From NCBI GenBank assembly GCA_003427395.1, contig BFEA01000225.1, positions 1,670,527-1,697,795 on the forward strand: a stretch of 27,269 nt of DNA. Reading direction: 5' to 3'. Shown here in pieces: positions 1 to 7,983 of the stretch. The stretch's first letter is position 1, and each line of letters opens with the position of its first letter. The DNA comes from Chara braunii (lineage: Eukaryota; Streptophyta; Charophyceae; Charales; Characeae). The position numbers and the translations under genes are program-made. The notes below the pieces were generated by a model, which worked only from the letters and a program-made list of their open reading frames with translations, ran no database searches and was not told the origin of the DNA.

Positions 1-540
1 ATATACATACGTGGTTGTGTGTGTGTGTGTTTATTTTTATGTTTTTTAAAGTGGTGTGCTCGTGGTGTGTGGGATGCGTCCTAGTCGACCGACGACGGGT
101 CGCACTTGGGACTTCAGCCCCCCAAGATGTTGGTTCGCGTGCGGGTCCGATAGAGGTGTACTACCGCACGTACCCCGTATGCTACAGCGAACGAGAAACG
201 TCCTCGGCTGGTCCACCTCTGCGGTTGCAACTGATCAGCTTTCGTACTGTGGACTGGTAGCTCGGCGGGGATACGCCCACCGAAGGGAGGTGACAGCTCC
301 CGTAGGGGCTCGCAAGAGGTATGGCTGGCGCACTCGGCCGGAGCGGCTTGCGGAAGCTCCATGTATATTTACAACAAGGATCAGACCGACTCCTGCGTGA
401 CGCGGCCGGGAGGGTCCCGCGCTGCCTTGTGCGGTGCCGGACCGATGCGCTCGACAGCGCCGTGGTGAGCGTGGATACGAAGACAACACCACAACAAAGC
501 CGCAATCGCTCTCCTTGAAACCCACGGGATGAGAGTTGGT
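1..540. other. Unassigned GC-moderate sequence, no recognised gene
   Basis: Overlapping open frames of 60-115 codons exist on both strands, but none shows a recognisable domain and their frames conflict. A GT-rich start (positions 1-60) resembles the GT/ATAC-rich tails of the SINEs elsewhere in the window. A consensus-like splice donor, GTAAGT, lies at 546-551 just before the (TTC)n tract. This could be the end of an exon, but no protein family supports it. Confidence 0.4.
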
Positions 541-561
541 GTCGGGTAAGTTTCCCCCTCT

Positions 562-656
562 CCTCCTTCTTCTTCTTCTTCTTCTTCTTCTTCTTCTTCT
601 TCTTCTTCTTCTTCTTCTTCTCCTTCTTCTTCTTCTTCTTCTTTTTCTTCTCCTTT
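562..656. repeat. (TTC)n / (GAA)n microsatellite
   Basis: A nearly pure TTC trinucleotide run of about 30 units with a few C and T interruptions. It produces spurious poly-Leu, poly-Lys and poly-Glu frames, which should not be read as proteins. It starts about 12 bases after a GTAAGT donor and is followed by more pyrimidine-rich sequence ending in AGCGCAG near 741, so it could serve as an intron polypyrimidine tract. Confidence 0.93.
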
Positions 657-1310
657 CTTGTCGCCCAACACTTCCCTCTTATGCAACCTACCTCTACTCC
701 CGTGTGCGCCTTCATCTCCCGCTCGCCCACTCATTAGCGCAGTCCTTCTCCTCCTCGACCGAACTACCCTCCGCCTTCCCGTAGGCAGGCCATCTTCCAT
801 GATGCGGTTGCCTTCCTCCTTTGCGCGGTCAACTTCCTCCTCGTAATGCGCGCAGTTGTTTTCCCCCACTGGCACGGCGCGATCACCTTCTTCCTCATAC
901 CACGTGCTCCTATCGTGTCGTGATGCCAAGGACCTTCCTTGGAATGAATCCGCCTGAAAGTCGGGGCAGATGCGTTAAGGTAAGTTCTAAAGAATCGTAT
1001 ATGTAAGAAAGAAAAAGAGAAATAATTAGGGAAAAAAAAAGAAATAAAACTTACCAAGAAATAAAATGAAATCCAAAAGAAAAGAAAAGAAAGAAAAGAC
1101 AAGAACAAATTCTAACGAAAATCTAAATGCTAACTTCCCTACCTCGCCAAGTGTCGGGCCCGCTTTACAGCAGTGGGCCTAAACCTAACGAACTCGCCTT
1201 ACTTCGAAACCCAAAGCCGCGAGTTCAAGTCCCCCACGCCCGGGGTCGGGGTTAAGTGTAACTCCTCTATAGCAAAAGAAAGAAGCTAACTCGGGTCGCG
1301 ATAGATTCGA
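657..1310. other. Unassigned sequence with A-rich tract
   Basis: Pyrimidine-rich sequence to about 910, then a GTAAGT donor-like site at 980-985 and an A/G-rich stretch at 1000-1115. Two T-arm-like strings on the plus strand (GAGTTCAAGTCCC near 1221 and GATTCGATCCC at 1304-1314) resemble Pol III B boxes, but I see no matching A box or cloverleaf. No gene recognised. Confidence 0.4.
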
Positions 1311-2054
1311 TCCCTAGGTCTTTCTTGTTTGACAATCTGCCCCAAAGCCTACTGAGTTAGCTCCCACTTCAAAAGGAAGAGGAACTGCCCAATATAAATA
1401 CAGTAGTGGGGCTAGTTGTACACACATTTCTAAGTCTATATGTGTGTATGCTTGCTGGTCCGCGTACCTGTCTGAGTCCTTATCGGCTTGAGTGTATGTA
1501 CGACCCACACGGACACTTGGTTGATCGAAAGGCCTGAAGGGCCGGTACTTACCTATGGCAATGATATTTGAGGGTCGCAGAGGAGAAAAAACGCTCAAGT
1601 GGCGGGAAAAGAGGCCCACGACACTTAGGAGCCGCAGAAAGCACTCAAGTAGCAGGTAGGCCGGTACCACACCAAGAAAAGATAGAAATGTCGAGTACTC
1701 GAGGCCGAACAGAAGAAGATAAAAATTGGCATTTTTAGAAGCCCGATACCAGTAGGAAGGAGGGTACCAGCCCACGTCTCAGCGTTTGTCGTAGATGTAC
1801 CCGACACAACACTAACCTATTCAACCCCTCGACCTTTTCGGTCGGAGGGTGTTACTACCGATCCTAACCATCACGACGCGCGTCATAACAACGCGCGTGC
1901 ATTCTCTTGAAATTTTCCCACCGATTTGCCTCGGCCTCCACGGTCGAGGACATCATTTCAAGTATCACGCTAAAGCGCGCACACCCTTTTTATTCTAGAC
2001 CGGTTCCGCCATGGTAGCCGATGTTATCACTGTGTCAACTGCAAAAGCATGGCC

Positions 2055-2076
2055 AAATACCCTTGTAAGGGTATTT
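2055..2076. repeat. Perfect 10-bp inverted repeat with 2-nt spacer
   Basis: AAATACCCTT is followed by GT and then its exact reverse complement AAGGGTATTT. This is a near-complete palindrome in an otherwise unassigned region. It could form a cruciform or bind a dimeric factor, but no function is implied by the sequence alone. Confidence 0.85.
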
Positions 2077-2157
2077 AGTCCGACACCGCCGAGCTCATCG
2101 GATTGCCCAACTCTCTACTCTCCTTCCAACTCTTGTTCGTTAGTCGATCCTTTTGAC

Positions 2158-2197
2158 CGCGCTAACTCCAAAATTCTTAGAGAGGGAGTTAGTCGCG
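2158..2197. repeat. Inverted repeat (about 12-bp stem, one bulge)
   Basis: CGCGCTAACTCC (2158-2169) pairs with GGAGTTAGTCGCG (2185-2197), leaving one bulged base and a 15-base loop. It lies 80 bp from the perfect palindrome at 2055-2076. Confidence 0.75.
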
Positions 2198-2899
2198 CTT
2201 GCAAAATTTATAGCATGCGTGCTTGCGCGAGATACCCGGGGTTGTGCCTAAGTGGAGAAAGAAGGAGGAGGAAGGAGGTGCCTACATCTGCATGGCCAGG
2301 TCGCGGGGGACGTAGCCTCACACATTGGTCCGCTCATGCAAGCGTTCAGGTGAATAGGACAAAGGAAGAAGTACGCGCGCACAGGAATTACACAAAGGAT
2401 ATCAAGAACAGGAGGATTACAGTTGCAATTATGCCCGCCAAAACAAAAGTTACAGTTACACGCAAGGATTAAGGCGCGAAAAAGTCAGAACACAGATCCT
2501 GACACGCCAAAGCGTGCGCGAGCAAGAAGCGTCATGCAACAAAAATTAAGACGCGCCTAAATTCCTAATCTGAATCCTAATTGCAAAAAGAAATTTCGGG
2601 CAAAGCAAATTCCGAGAGCCCACGGGGGCTCGACATCAATTGAAAATTCAAAAAGATTTTCCCGCGCGACGACCGCGCCAAAATTCCCATTTCCCACAGC
2701 AGAACAAGAAAGAAGCTATGGCAACGGTTATCTTTCGCGCTCGCTAAGGCGCGACCAGCTACCAACCATCACAAGATTACGCCGGCCTCGATTCTGAAAA
2801 ACAAGGAAAACAAGGGCACCCATGTAATTCCAGCGGGCCCTCCCGATTCATCCCCCGAAGTAGCCTTGCGCAGAAAGTCGCGCGGTTGCACAAAACAGT

Positions 2900-3236
2900 T
2901 TGTCACAGGCTGTGTATGCTCTGTGAATCTATGTATTGAGATGTACAGACAACATCATGTGTGGAAACTTGTGTATGTAGCCCGTAGGCCATGTACAGTT
3001 CGCAAGCTATGTGTATGCCCGAAGGATGTGTGTGCTCTGTGAATCTATGTATCGAGATGTACAGGCAGCATCATGTGTGTATATCGAAGAGACAATGGGG
3101 CAAGCTGGACAAGGACACCCTCCAAGGTCCGAACCGAGCTCGAACCCGTGACCTTCTAAAGGCAATCGAATGACTCTACCATATGAACGCCTATCGGAAA
3201 TGGCATGATCGTGGGATATGCCAGATCAACAGAACA
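2900..3236 (-). mobile_element. tRNA-derived SINE, family 1, copy 1
   Basis: Read on the minus strand, the element has an A-box-like TATGGTAGAGTC (about 3171-3182) and a B-box-like GGGTTCGAG (about 3139-3147). A body follows containing a TGTCCAGCTTG block, then a tail rich in CTTCGGGCA and ACACACAT. The same order of blocks is found in the minus copy at 4745-5030 and the plus copy at 26925-27269, which establishes a repeat family. Homology to the plus copy extends about 60 bases upstream of the A box (TGTTCTGTTGATCT near 3226), so the tRNA-like part is internal. The tail carries a 46-bp duplication (2918-2963 and 3034-3079). The cloverleaf is degenerate, so it is not a tRNA gene. Exact ends are unknown. 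Confidence 0.8.
2918..3079. repeat. 46-bp direct repeat inside SINE tail
   Basis: Copies at 2918-2963 and 3034-3079 (offset 116) begin GCTCTGTGAATCTATGTAT and differ at only a few positions. The duplication is internal to the family-1 SINE tail and seems specific to this copy. Confidence 0.88.
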
Positions 3237-3299
3237 CCCAAGACCAGAACCCCCAAGCAACCCTTGCGAAACCTAGAACCAACATACAACACCATGAAC

Positions 3300-3485
3300 A
3301 ACCCTTGGGTGGTGCGCAGGTAGTGTCTGTTATAGTACCATGCTTCAGCCCAAGGGAGTGTGTGTCCAGCCGTGCGTCAATCTAATGCCCTGCCGGTGTC
3401 CATGCACAAGGCTGCAGGGTTTTGAACCCGCAACCTTATACCACAATGCGCATTTCCGACCAGTGCTCTAACCACTGAGCAACAT
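3300..3485 (-). mobile_element. tRNA-derived SINE or tRNA pseudogene, family 2
   Basis: On the minus strand, from 3485 downwards, GCTCAGTGGTTAGAGC forms a good D arm (GCTC/GAGC) containing the A box. The B box GGGTTCAAAACCC follows at about 3418-3430 at the normal tRNA spacing. The anticodon arm does not pair convincingly and there is no matching acceptor stem, so this is not a functional tRNA gene. About 110 bases after the B box may be the SINE body. Only one clear copy is present in the window, so the family assignment rests on the tRNA-like head alone. Confidence 0.65.
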
Positions 3486-3496
3486 CAACTGTCTCT

Positions 3497-3565
3497 ACTA
3501 TCCTACCTCAGTGTGACCAGCACTCAGGACCATGACGCCTACTTAGTATCGAGGGGAACTTGGAC
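3497..3565. repeat. Dispersed ~68-bp direct repeat, copy 1
   Basis: The block containing GTGTGACCAGCACTCAGGAC and then GTATCGAGGGGAACTTGGAC recurs at 4064-4129 with small changes. It directly adjoins the family-2 tRNA-like head, so it may be part of a composite retroposon. Confidence 0.85.
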
Positions 3566-3768
3566 TGAACAGCAGTGACAGGCACCAGGGCTAGCCATGA
3601 CCCAGCCCCGTTTGCTGGACATCCATCCAAACAAATGGACCTTGCATGCGACCCGTTTCGCCTGGATGGACGTGCCACAAAACGGCACCCGGTACTTCCC
3701 GAGAGTCACGGCAGCGTGCACGCCAGGACTTCGATTTTCTGGCTGGGAAACATACTGGTGGTTTAAAC
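3566..3768. mobile_element. Imperfect foldback (palindromic) element
   Basis: The sequence is roughly self-complementary around GCATGC at about 3644-3649. The left arm has CCGTTT...CATCCATCCA and the right arm TGGATGGACG...AAAACGG. Translating either strand therefore gives related peptides (a WMDV string appears on both strands). The right border is ACTGGTGGTTTAAAC (3754-3768), a motif seen at the edge of other repeats at 5235-5250 and 9466-9485, and in part at 9660-9672. A foldback DNA element or MITE is likely, but no target-site duplication was confirmed. Confidence 0.5.
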
Positions 3769-4063
3769 AGGCCCTGGTGCAATTGGTCGTTTCAGATTGG
3801 CAAAGCGAGGTTTCTCAAATATCTCAAGTGATTTCTGCCGCACTGGCCGATCTGCCCCTATTTGGTACCCATAGATAGGCCTTCATGGCAGATTAGTTTC
3901 GGCCCTTTTTTGTTGATTAATCTTGGCCCTCAAGGTGTTGTATAGGACAAGGACCAGACCCGCAGTGATTGCTGGCAGCGGCAGCCAATGGTTGTCCTGA
4001 CAGGGTAGGCCACCTACCCTACCCATCCCCACGTGAATACTCCCAGAGCACCCCCTGTCCCTG
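3769..4063. other. Unassigned sequence between repeats
   Basis: No recognisable gene, tRNA-like box or element end. Frames crossing this stretch are short and continue into flanking repeats. Confidence 0.4.
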
Positions 4064-4129
4064 CTATCCTAGCTCAGTGTGACCAGCACTCAGGACCATC
4101 ACCCTACCAGTATCGAGGGCAACTTGGAC
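4064..4129. repeat. Dispersed ~68-bp direct repeat, copy 2
   Basis: Second copy of the block at 3497-3565. A short piece, GGACCATCACCCTAC, is further duplicated at about 4093-4107 and 4126-4140. The 108-codon frame running through 4033-4359 consists of this repeat material and has no recognised domain. Confidence 0.82.
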
Positions 4130-4744
4130 CATCACCCTACAAGCACGAAGGCTGGGTCAAAACCCCAGCCCTTGTGGAAGCAGAAGCGGACGAACCTTGC
4201 CGTACGGGAACCTCGGACGCCAGGCTCATGCAATCTCCTACAGGCCTAATTCAGAGAGTCTACCCAGCAGGAGTACCTAAGCAAGGCAAGCTAGTGCCCA
4301 CGGACACATCCTACTGCCCTTCCCCTGACTTACCCAAGGCTAGGCGGAACTCCGACTAGCTGGTGCGACTTATATCCCTACCCTACCCTAGAGCTAAGCC
4401 ATGCGTGAGTAGACCCCGTCATATACCTGATAGACCCCCCCAGCCCGGTATCATAGTTGTGTGTATATGTCTGCCCAGCAGTGTTGTCACGCAGGGATCC
4501 CCGCGGCCCAAGCTGGGGTAGGGGTTTCACCCCCAGACCCCCAACCCCCGCCCCCGGCAATCCCCCCCCCCCCTGCCCCAACCCCGGCACCCCCACACCC
4601 CCCACTGTCAATCCCTGGCCCATTTTTGGGGTTTAGCCCACGGGGTGCACGCTCTCGCTGCCCACCCCCCACTATTTTATTTATTTATTTTTTTTGGGGG
4701 GGGGCGGAGAGCGGGTCTGGAGCCAGGGTCGGGGCTCGACAACC
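4130..4744. other. Unassigned sequence with C-rich and G-rich tracts
   Basis: 4520-4620 is extremely C-rich with several CCCCC runs. 4670-4705 goes from a T-rich run into a run of eight or more Gs. Open frames here encode only Pro- or Gly-rich low-complexity peptides. C-runs on one strand could allow G-quadruplex formation on the other. No gene recognised. Confidence 0.5.
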
Positions 4745-5030
4745 CTGGCCCAGAGTCGATGTATGTCTGTATGAGCCCGTAAGCTCTGTGTATATATATT
4801 CACAAGCCATGTTTGTGTCTGCCCGAAGGCTATGTGTGTTCTTTGTAACTGTATAGCGAGATGTATGTGCCTGAAGGACAGATATGTGCAGTACTCTGTA
4901 GAGGAAACTATGTGCAGTACTCTGTAGAGGAAACTATGTGTTCATTGAAGAGATGACAGGCCAAGCTGGACAAGACCCCCCCCAAGGTCCCAAGCCAGAC
5001 TCGAACCCATGATCTTTCTTGAAATCACCA
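4745..5030 (-). mobile_element. tRNA-derived SINE, family 1, copy 2
   Basis: On the minus strand the B-box region GGGTTCGAGTC (about 4998-5008) is followed by TGTCCAGCTTG, CATCTCTTCAATGAACACAT and a tail with CCTTCGGGCAGACACA. It is nearly collinear with the plus copy at 27030-27269. Upstream of the B box the similarity to other copies fades and no good A box is visible, so this copy is truncated or rearranged at its 5' end. The tail has a 26-bp tandem duplication at 4884-4935. Confidence 0.82.
4884..4935. repeat. 26-bp perfect tandem duplication in SINE tail
   Basis: Two head-to-tail copies of a 26-base unit beginning ATGTGCAGTACTCTGTAGAG. The equivalent part of the 27 kb SINE copy is present once, so the duplication is specific to this copy. 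Confidence 0.92.
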
Positions 5031-5048
5031 GCAATTCCTGATTGTATT

Positions 5049-5476
5049 AAGTTCTCCACCACCTTGCCTTTTCAACCGTTTTGTTGTGGGGCAGGGCTTC
5101 CCAGTGCCTCCGGTTCTTTAGTGATGATTTTGAGTGGTTTTGCTTGAACTACCGGTAGTCACTATGTATCGGCCTTGGGCACAGGATCTTTTGGAATTGG
5201 AATCAGATGGGCAACTCACAGGAAACCGGTAGGTACTGGTGGCTTAAACACTGGACCCGGTTTCCAGCACGTGAACCTCCCCACCAATAGATCAGACTTG
5301 ATAAAGTTCTCCACCACCTTGCCTTTTCAATTGTTTTGTTGTGGGGCAGGGCTTCCCAGTGCCTCCTGTTCTTTAGTGATGATTTTGAGTGGTTTTGCTT
5401 GAACTACCGGTAGTCACTATGTATCGGCCTTGGGCACGGGATCTTTTGGAACTTGGAATCAGATGGGCAACTCACA
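5049..5476. repeat. 172-bp direct repeat pair flanking an 83-bp spacer
   Basis: Copy 1 at 5049-5220 and copy 2 at 5304-5476 both start AAGTTCTCCACCACCTTGCC and end GGGCAACTCACA, with only a few substitutions and one indel. The spacer 5221-5303 holds GGTACTGGTGGCTTAAAC followed by the CTGGACCC...TTTCCAG and CCCCACCAATAGA module found elsewhere. High identity suggests a recent duplication, or two LTR-like or retroposon copies around an inserted piece. Confidence 0.9.
5251..5293 (+). repeat. Recurring ~50-bp retroposon module, copy 1
   Basis: Contains CTGGACCCGGTTTCCAG (an imperfect hairpin, CTGGA/TCCAG) followed by CCCCACCAATAGA. Further copies lie at 7080-7134, 7362-7414 and, inverted, 9707-9762, with a partial copy at 7033-7055. 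This copy has no poly-A after it. Confidence 0.8.
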
Positions 5477-5653
5477 AGTAAACAAACAAGCAAGCAAACC
5501 AAAGATCAACAGCTAATACGGAGAAGCTGCGCTAGTACTAGCGCCCTGATGCCGGTGGACCGGTAAGGCCCAATCCCTCCGGCTAGACTAGCGCCTGGGG
5601 AGGGGTGTTCCTCGGCAGCTAGGCCTGGACGTGTGTGGCTCCTTGATTGCCAC

Positions 5654-5740
5654 ATGGCATCTGCTGTTGGTGACGTGGACATCCCGCGACGCATGGGCAG
5701 GGGTAGCGCCAGCTTTGAGATTGATGAGGAAACACAATAG
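5654..5740 (+). CDS. Short 28-codon ORF upstream of the 294-codon ORF (uncertain)
   Basis: A 28-residue frame starts MASAVGDVDIPRRMGRGSAS and is followed by an acidic segment and a TAG stop. It ends 23 bases before the start of the larger frame at 5764 and is in a different frame. It could be an upstream regulatory ORF, the remnant of a first exon, or chance. A GTAAG donor-like string at 5757-5761 lies between the two, but it falls after the stop, so simple splicing would not join them. No family recognised. Confidence 0.25.
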   Translation: MASAVGDVDIPRRMGRGSASFEIDEETQ

Positions 5741-5763
5741 GGGCGCAGCTTTCTGGGTAAGAG

Positions 5764-6648
5764 ATGGATTTGGTGGGGGAGTTACAATGTGGGGCAGCCA
5801 AATGGCTGATTACCATGAAGAAGGGATGTAGGCGGTTACAAGAGATTGTTGGGGAGCTGTCTTTACGGTCGCAGGCGGAGCCAGATGTCGAAAGGGGAGT
5901 GATCTCTCTGGCTGATTGGTTGAATGCCACGACCGAGGACATGCTGGATATCATCTGGGAGCTGGAGGAGGGGCCGGATCCCCAGCTCGAAGCCTGCATC
6001 AATTGGAGGAGGGCAGATGCAATGATGACTGGCTGCAGAGCCCTCTTCACTGAGGGTTGCAACATGCGTGATCTGTTGGAGGAGCGGCTGGAGGGCGAGA
6101 ATCACATGGAGGAGGCGCAGGTGGCAGCGAAGGTAACAGCGCCAATGTTAATAACAACAACAACATCAACATCAGCAATATCGGCGCCTGTGAAGACAAT
6201 GAAGGGTACAGCGCCAACAGCAGTAACAACAACTACATCATCATTAGCAGCAGGGGCAGCGGCGGAGACAACCACGGTAATAACAACAACAACGAAAAAA
6301 AAAAAAAACAGAAACGACAGGCACATCATCAGCAGCGTTCTCAACAACGACAACGGCGCCTGCGGTGTTGGCAGTGGCAACGACAACAGAGACAACAGCA
6401 GCAACAACAACAACAACAACGGCAACAACAACAACAATAGCAATGACAACAACAAGAACAACAACATCAGCATTGGCAACAATGACAGCTACAGCGATGA
6501 GATCAGAAGTGAAATTGGCAGTGGCAACATCAATACCAGCAACATCATCACAGGCAAAGAGGAGTGGGGATCTAATGAGGAGGGGGAGGAGGGGATTAGG
6601 GCTGAAAAAACGTTTTGTTGTCCTCCCCCCCTTCTGTATCAATGTTGA
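5764..6648 (+). CDS. Hypothetical protein, acidic helical N-terminus and Asn/Thr-rich repeat region
   Basis: A 294-residue frame that I do not recognise. Residues 1-120 are ordinary in composition and look helical and acidic, with Trp at 14, 52, 65 and 81 (for example LADWLNATTEDMLDIIWEL at 49-67). The rest is encoded largely by AAC/ACA-type trinucleotides: a Thr/Ala-rich stretch (about 125-177), a Lys run from a poly-A tract at 6295-6307, an Asn-rich stretch (about 194-234) and an acidic tail. The start has a purine at -3 and G at +4, and an in-frame TAA lies two codons upstream. The minus-strand frames here are Leu/Val shadows of the same repeats. It could be a real gene, one exon, or an ORF kept open by repeats. 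The non-repetitive N-terminal third is the main support. Confidence 0.4.
   Translation: MDLVGELQCGAAKWLITMKKGCRRLQEIVGELSLRSQAEPDVERGVISLADWLNATTEDMLDIIWELEEGPDPQLEACINWRRADAMMTGCRALFTEGCNMRDLLEERLEGENHMEEAQVAAKVTAPMLITTTTSTSAISAPVKTMKGTAPTAVTTTTSSLAAGAAAETTTVITTTTKKKKNRNDRHIISSVLNNDNGACGVGSGNDNRDNSSNNNNNNGNNNNNSNDNNKNNNISIGNNDSYSDEIRSEIGSGNINTSNIITGKEEWGSNEEGEEGIRAEKTFCCPPPLLYQC
6120..6540. repeat. Imperfect AAC/CAA trinucleotide-rich tract
   Basis: Long stretches of AAC, ACA and GCA triplets broken by other codons, with a 13-base poly-A run at 6295-6307. It forms the Thr- and Asn-rich part of the 5764-6648 frame. The phase changes along the tract, so it encodes Thr in one part and Asn in another within the same frame. 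Confidence 0.9.
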
Positions 6649-6659
6649 AACGCTCCTCG

Positions 6660-7024
6660 TTGTCTGGCAGCGGATGGGAGTAGGATAGTCGATGACCCCT
6701 TCGTTGACTGGAGTTGCCCGGCCCTCGATTTCAATCAAGGAGGGGTGTTGATTGCCCCTCAGGTGGGAGGAGGGTTTCATGTGTCTGATCTGTTTTTTGG
6801 TGTGTTTGATGATTGTTTGTTGTGGTGGTTGATGGGAATGCTTTTTGTTAGGGCTAGGCTTTGATGGCAGGAGGTCAAGCCCTCCCTGTCGATGGGAAGT
6901 AATCAATACCTCTGCTATTTAGAGTGACATGGCAGATATGGTGGAAGCTTCACATGACATAAACAGACCGAATGAACTCAATCACATAGTATTAGATGCA
7001 CTCTAATGACATCTCCACAAATCA
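6660..7024. other. Unassigned T/G-rich sequence downstream of the 294-codon ORF
   Basis: Rich in TGTTTG/TTGTTG strings at 6785-6850, which could be 3' UTR-like sequence of the preceding ORF. No domain, tRNA-like box or element boundary is seen. Confidence 0.35.
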
Positions 7025-7032
7025 TTGAATAG

Positions 7033-7211
7033 GGATGTTGGACCCGATTTCCAGCTGACACTCATCATATCATTGTATTGGGACGCTGGACCCGATTTCC
7101 AGCAGNTGCNGCTCCCCACCAATAGATGGAGCCTTCAACGCTGGGCCCCACTTAACGAGGCTGCTCTTATCACCTCGCACACGAAGTTAAAAAAAAAAAG
7201 AAAAAAAAAAA
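7033..7211 (+). mobile_element. Retroposon 3' piece: partial and full ~50-bp module plus A-rich tail
   Basis: A partial module (TTGGACCCGATTTCCAGC, 7033-7055) is followed by a fuller one (GGGACGCTGGACCCGATTTC from 7080, with CCCCACCAATAGATGGAGC to about 7134). About 55 bases later comes an A-rich tail (about 7190-7211). Two ambiguous bases are at 7107 and 7110. The module plus downstream A-tail arrangement recurs at 7362-7514 and, inverted, at 9677-9762. Confidence 0.65.
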
Positions 7212-7361
7212 GGATGGGAAGTAGTAGTTCGTCCACACGAGGTCCACTATTGAGGGCTGCTCATATCACCCACAATAGTAGCCCTGAAAGAAGCAGAAGA
7301 AGACGAAGGAATCACCCGTAGATTGACGTCTGCATAAACATGTGATATGATATGATGTGCA

Positions 7362-7481
7362 GGGACGCTGGACCCGGTTTCCAGCAGGTGTCGCTCCCCA
7401 CCAATAGACGGAGCCGCCATGAGAAGTAGTAGTGGTGTCTGCTTTCACCAGNACCNCTNNCACCNCCNNNGCNTNTTTTTN

Positions 7482-7514
<33 letters not shown>
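7362..7514 (+). mobile_element. Retroposon 3' piece: ~50-bp module and poly-A
   Basis: GGGACGCTGGACCCGGTTTC begins the module at 7362, and it ends with CCCCACCAATAGACGGAGC at about 7414. A stretch with many ambiguous bases (7452-7481) leads into an A-run of about 33 at 7482-7514. The ambiguous bases prevent exact definition of the tail junction. The 5' end was not found. Confidence 0.6.
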
Positions 7515-7516
<2 letters not shown>

Positions 7517-7805
7517 AATCACCCAAAGATGCTGGAACAGTCAGAAAAATTATACTGTCAGACCATCTGGGCCTGGAGCCTTGCCTTTTGTTTTCCCTCC
7601 CTTCTGAATTATTTCATTCTGTTCATCCAGTTGCATCTGGATTTGGATTTGTGTCTCTATTTCAACATTTCATGGGTGTACCACTGAGCTAGGCCCGTTG
7701 GTGGAGCCTTGTCCTTTGCCATTTCCTTCAGGGCCATTCTCCCTTTACAAGGCCTACCCAGGGTTCATACCCCATTAGCAAGGGTAATAGTTAGTTCGGA
7801 GTCAC

Positions 7806-7970
7806 GAGAGCAACGGGCCTAGCTCGGTTGGTACATCCAAGAACTGTTGAGATACAGACCTCAGTCCGAATCCCCATCAACTCAGAAGAGCAAATATAAC
7901 TGGGGCCGCTCAGTGTAAAGATCATATCTCAAGGTCGTTGCCATTAAAAAAAAAAAAAAAAAAAAAAAAA
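7806..7970 (+). mobile_element. tRNA-derived SINE, family 3, with 25-A tail
   Basis: The plus strand has an A-box-like TAGCTCGGTTGGTACATCC (from about 7820), a B-box-like AGTCCGAATCCC (about 7863), a ~75-bp body and an A-run at 7946-7970. A diverged direct repeat flanks it (GTTCGGAGTCACG at 7794-7806 versus GTTTGGAGTTGTG at 7971-7983, three mismatches), which may be an old target-site duplication. Cloverleaf pairing is poor, so this is a SINE and not a tRNA gene. It differs in body sequence from family 1. Confidence 0.72.
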
Positions 7971-7983
7971 GTTTGGAGTTGTG

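Larger units (their letters stand above)
1311..2890. other. Unassigned GCGC-rich intergenic sequence
   Basis: About 1.6 kb with recurrent GCGCG/CGCGC strings, most dense at 1870-2760. Frames up to 153 codons are open on both strands, but none shows domain similarity, an expected start context or low-complexity-free length that would support a gene. Two clear inverted repeats (2055-2076 and 2158-2197) are listed separately. It could be a badly decayed element or an intergenic region. Confidence 0.4.

Noticed and set aside
536-784. Poly-Leu, poly-Lys and poly-Glu ORFs over the TTC tract
   Set aside because: These are translations of a trinucleotide microsatellite in different frames, with no non-repetitive domain.
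1221-1314. tRNA-like heads from two B-box-like strings
   Set aside because: No A box at the right distance and no cloverleaf. Short B-box matches are expected by chance.
3416-3485. Functional tRNA gene
   Set aside because: D arm and B box are good, but the anticodon arm and acceptor stem do not pair, so it is a SINE head or pseudogene.
6047-6906. Minus-strand Leu/Val-rich ORFs (up to 220 codons)
   Set aside because: They are antisense shadows of the AAC/ACA-rich tract. The plus-strand frame has the only non-repetitive portion.
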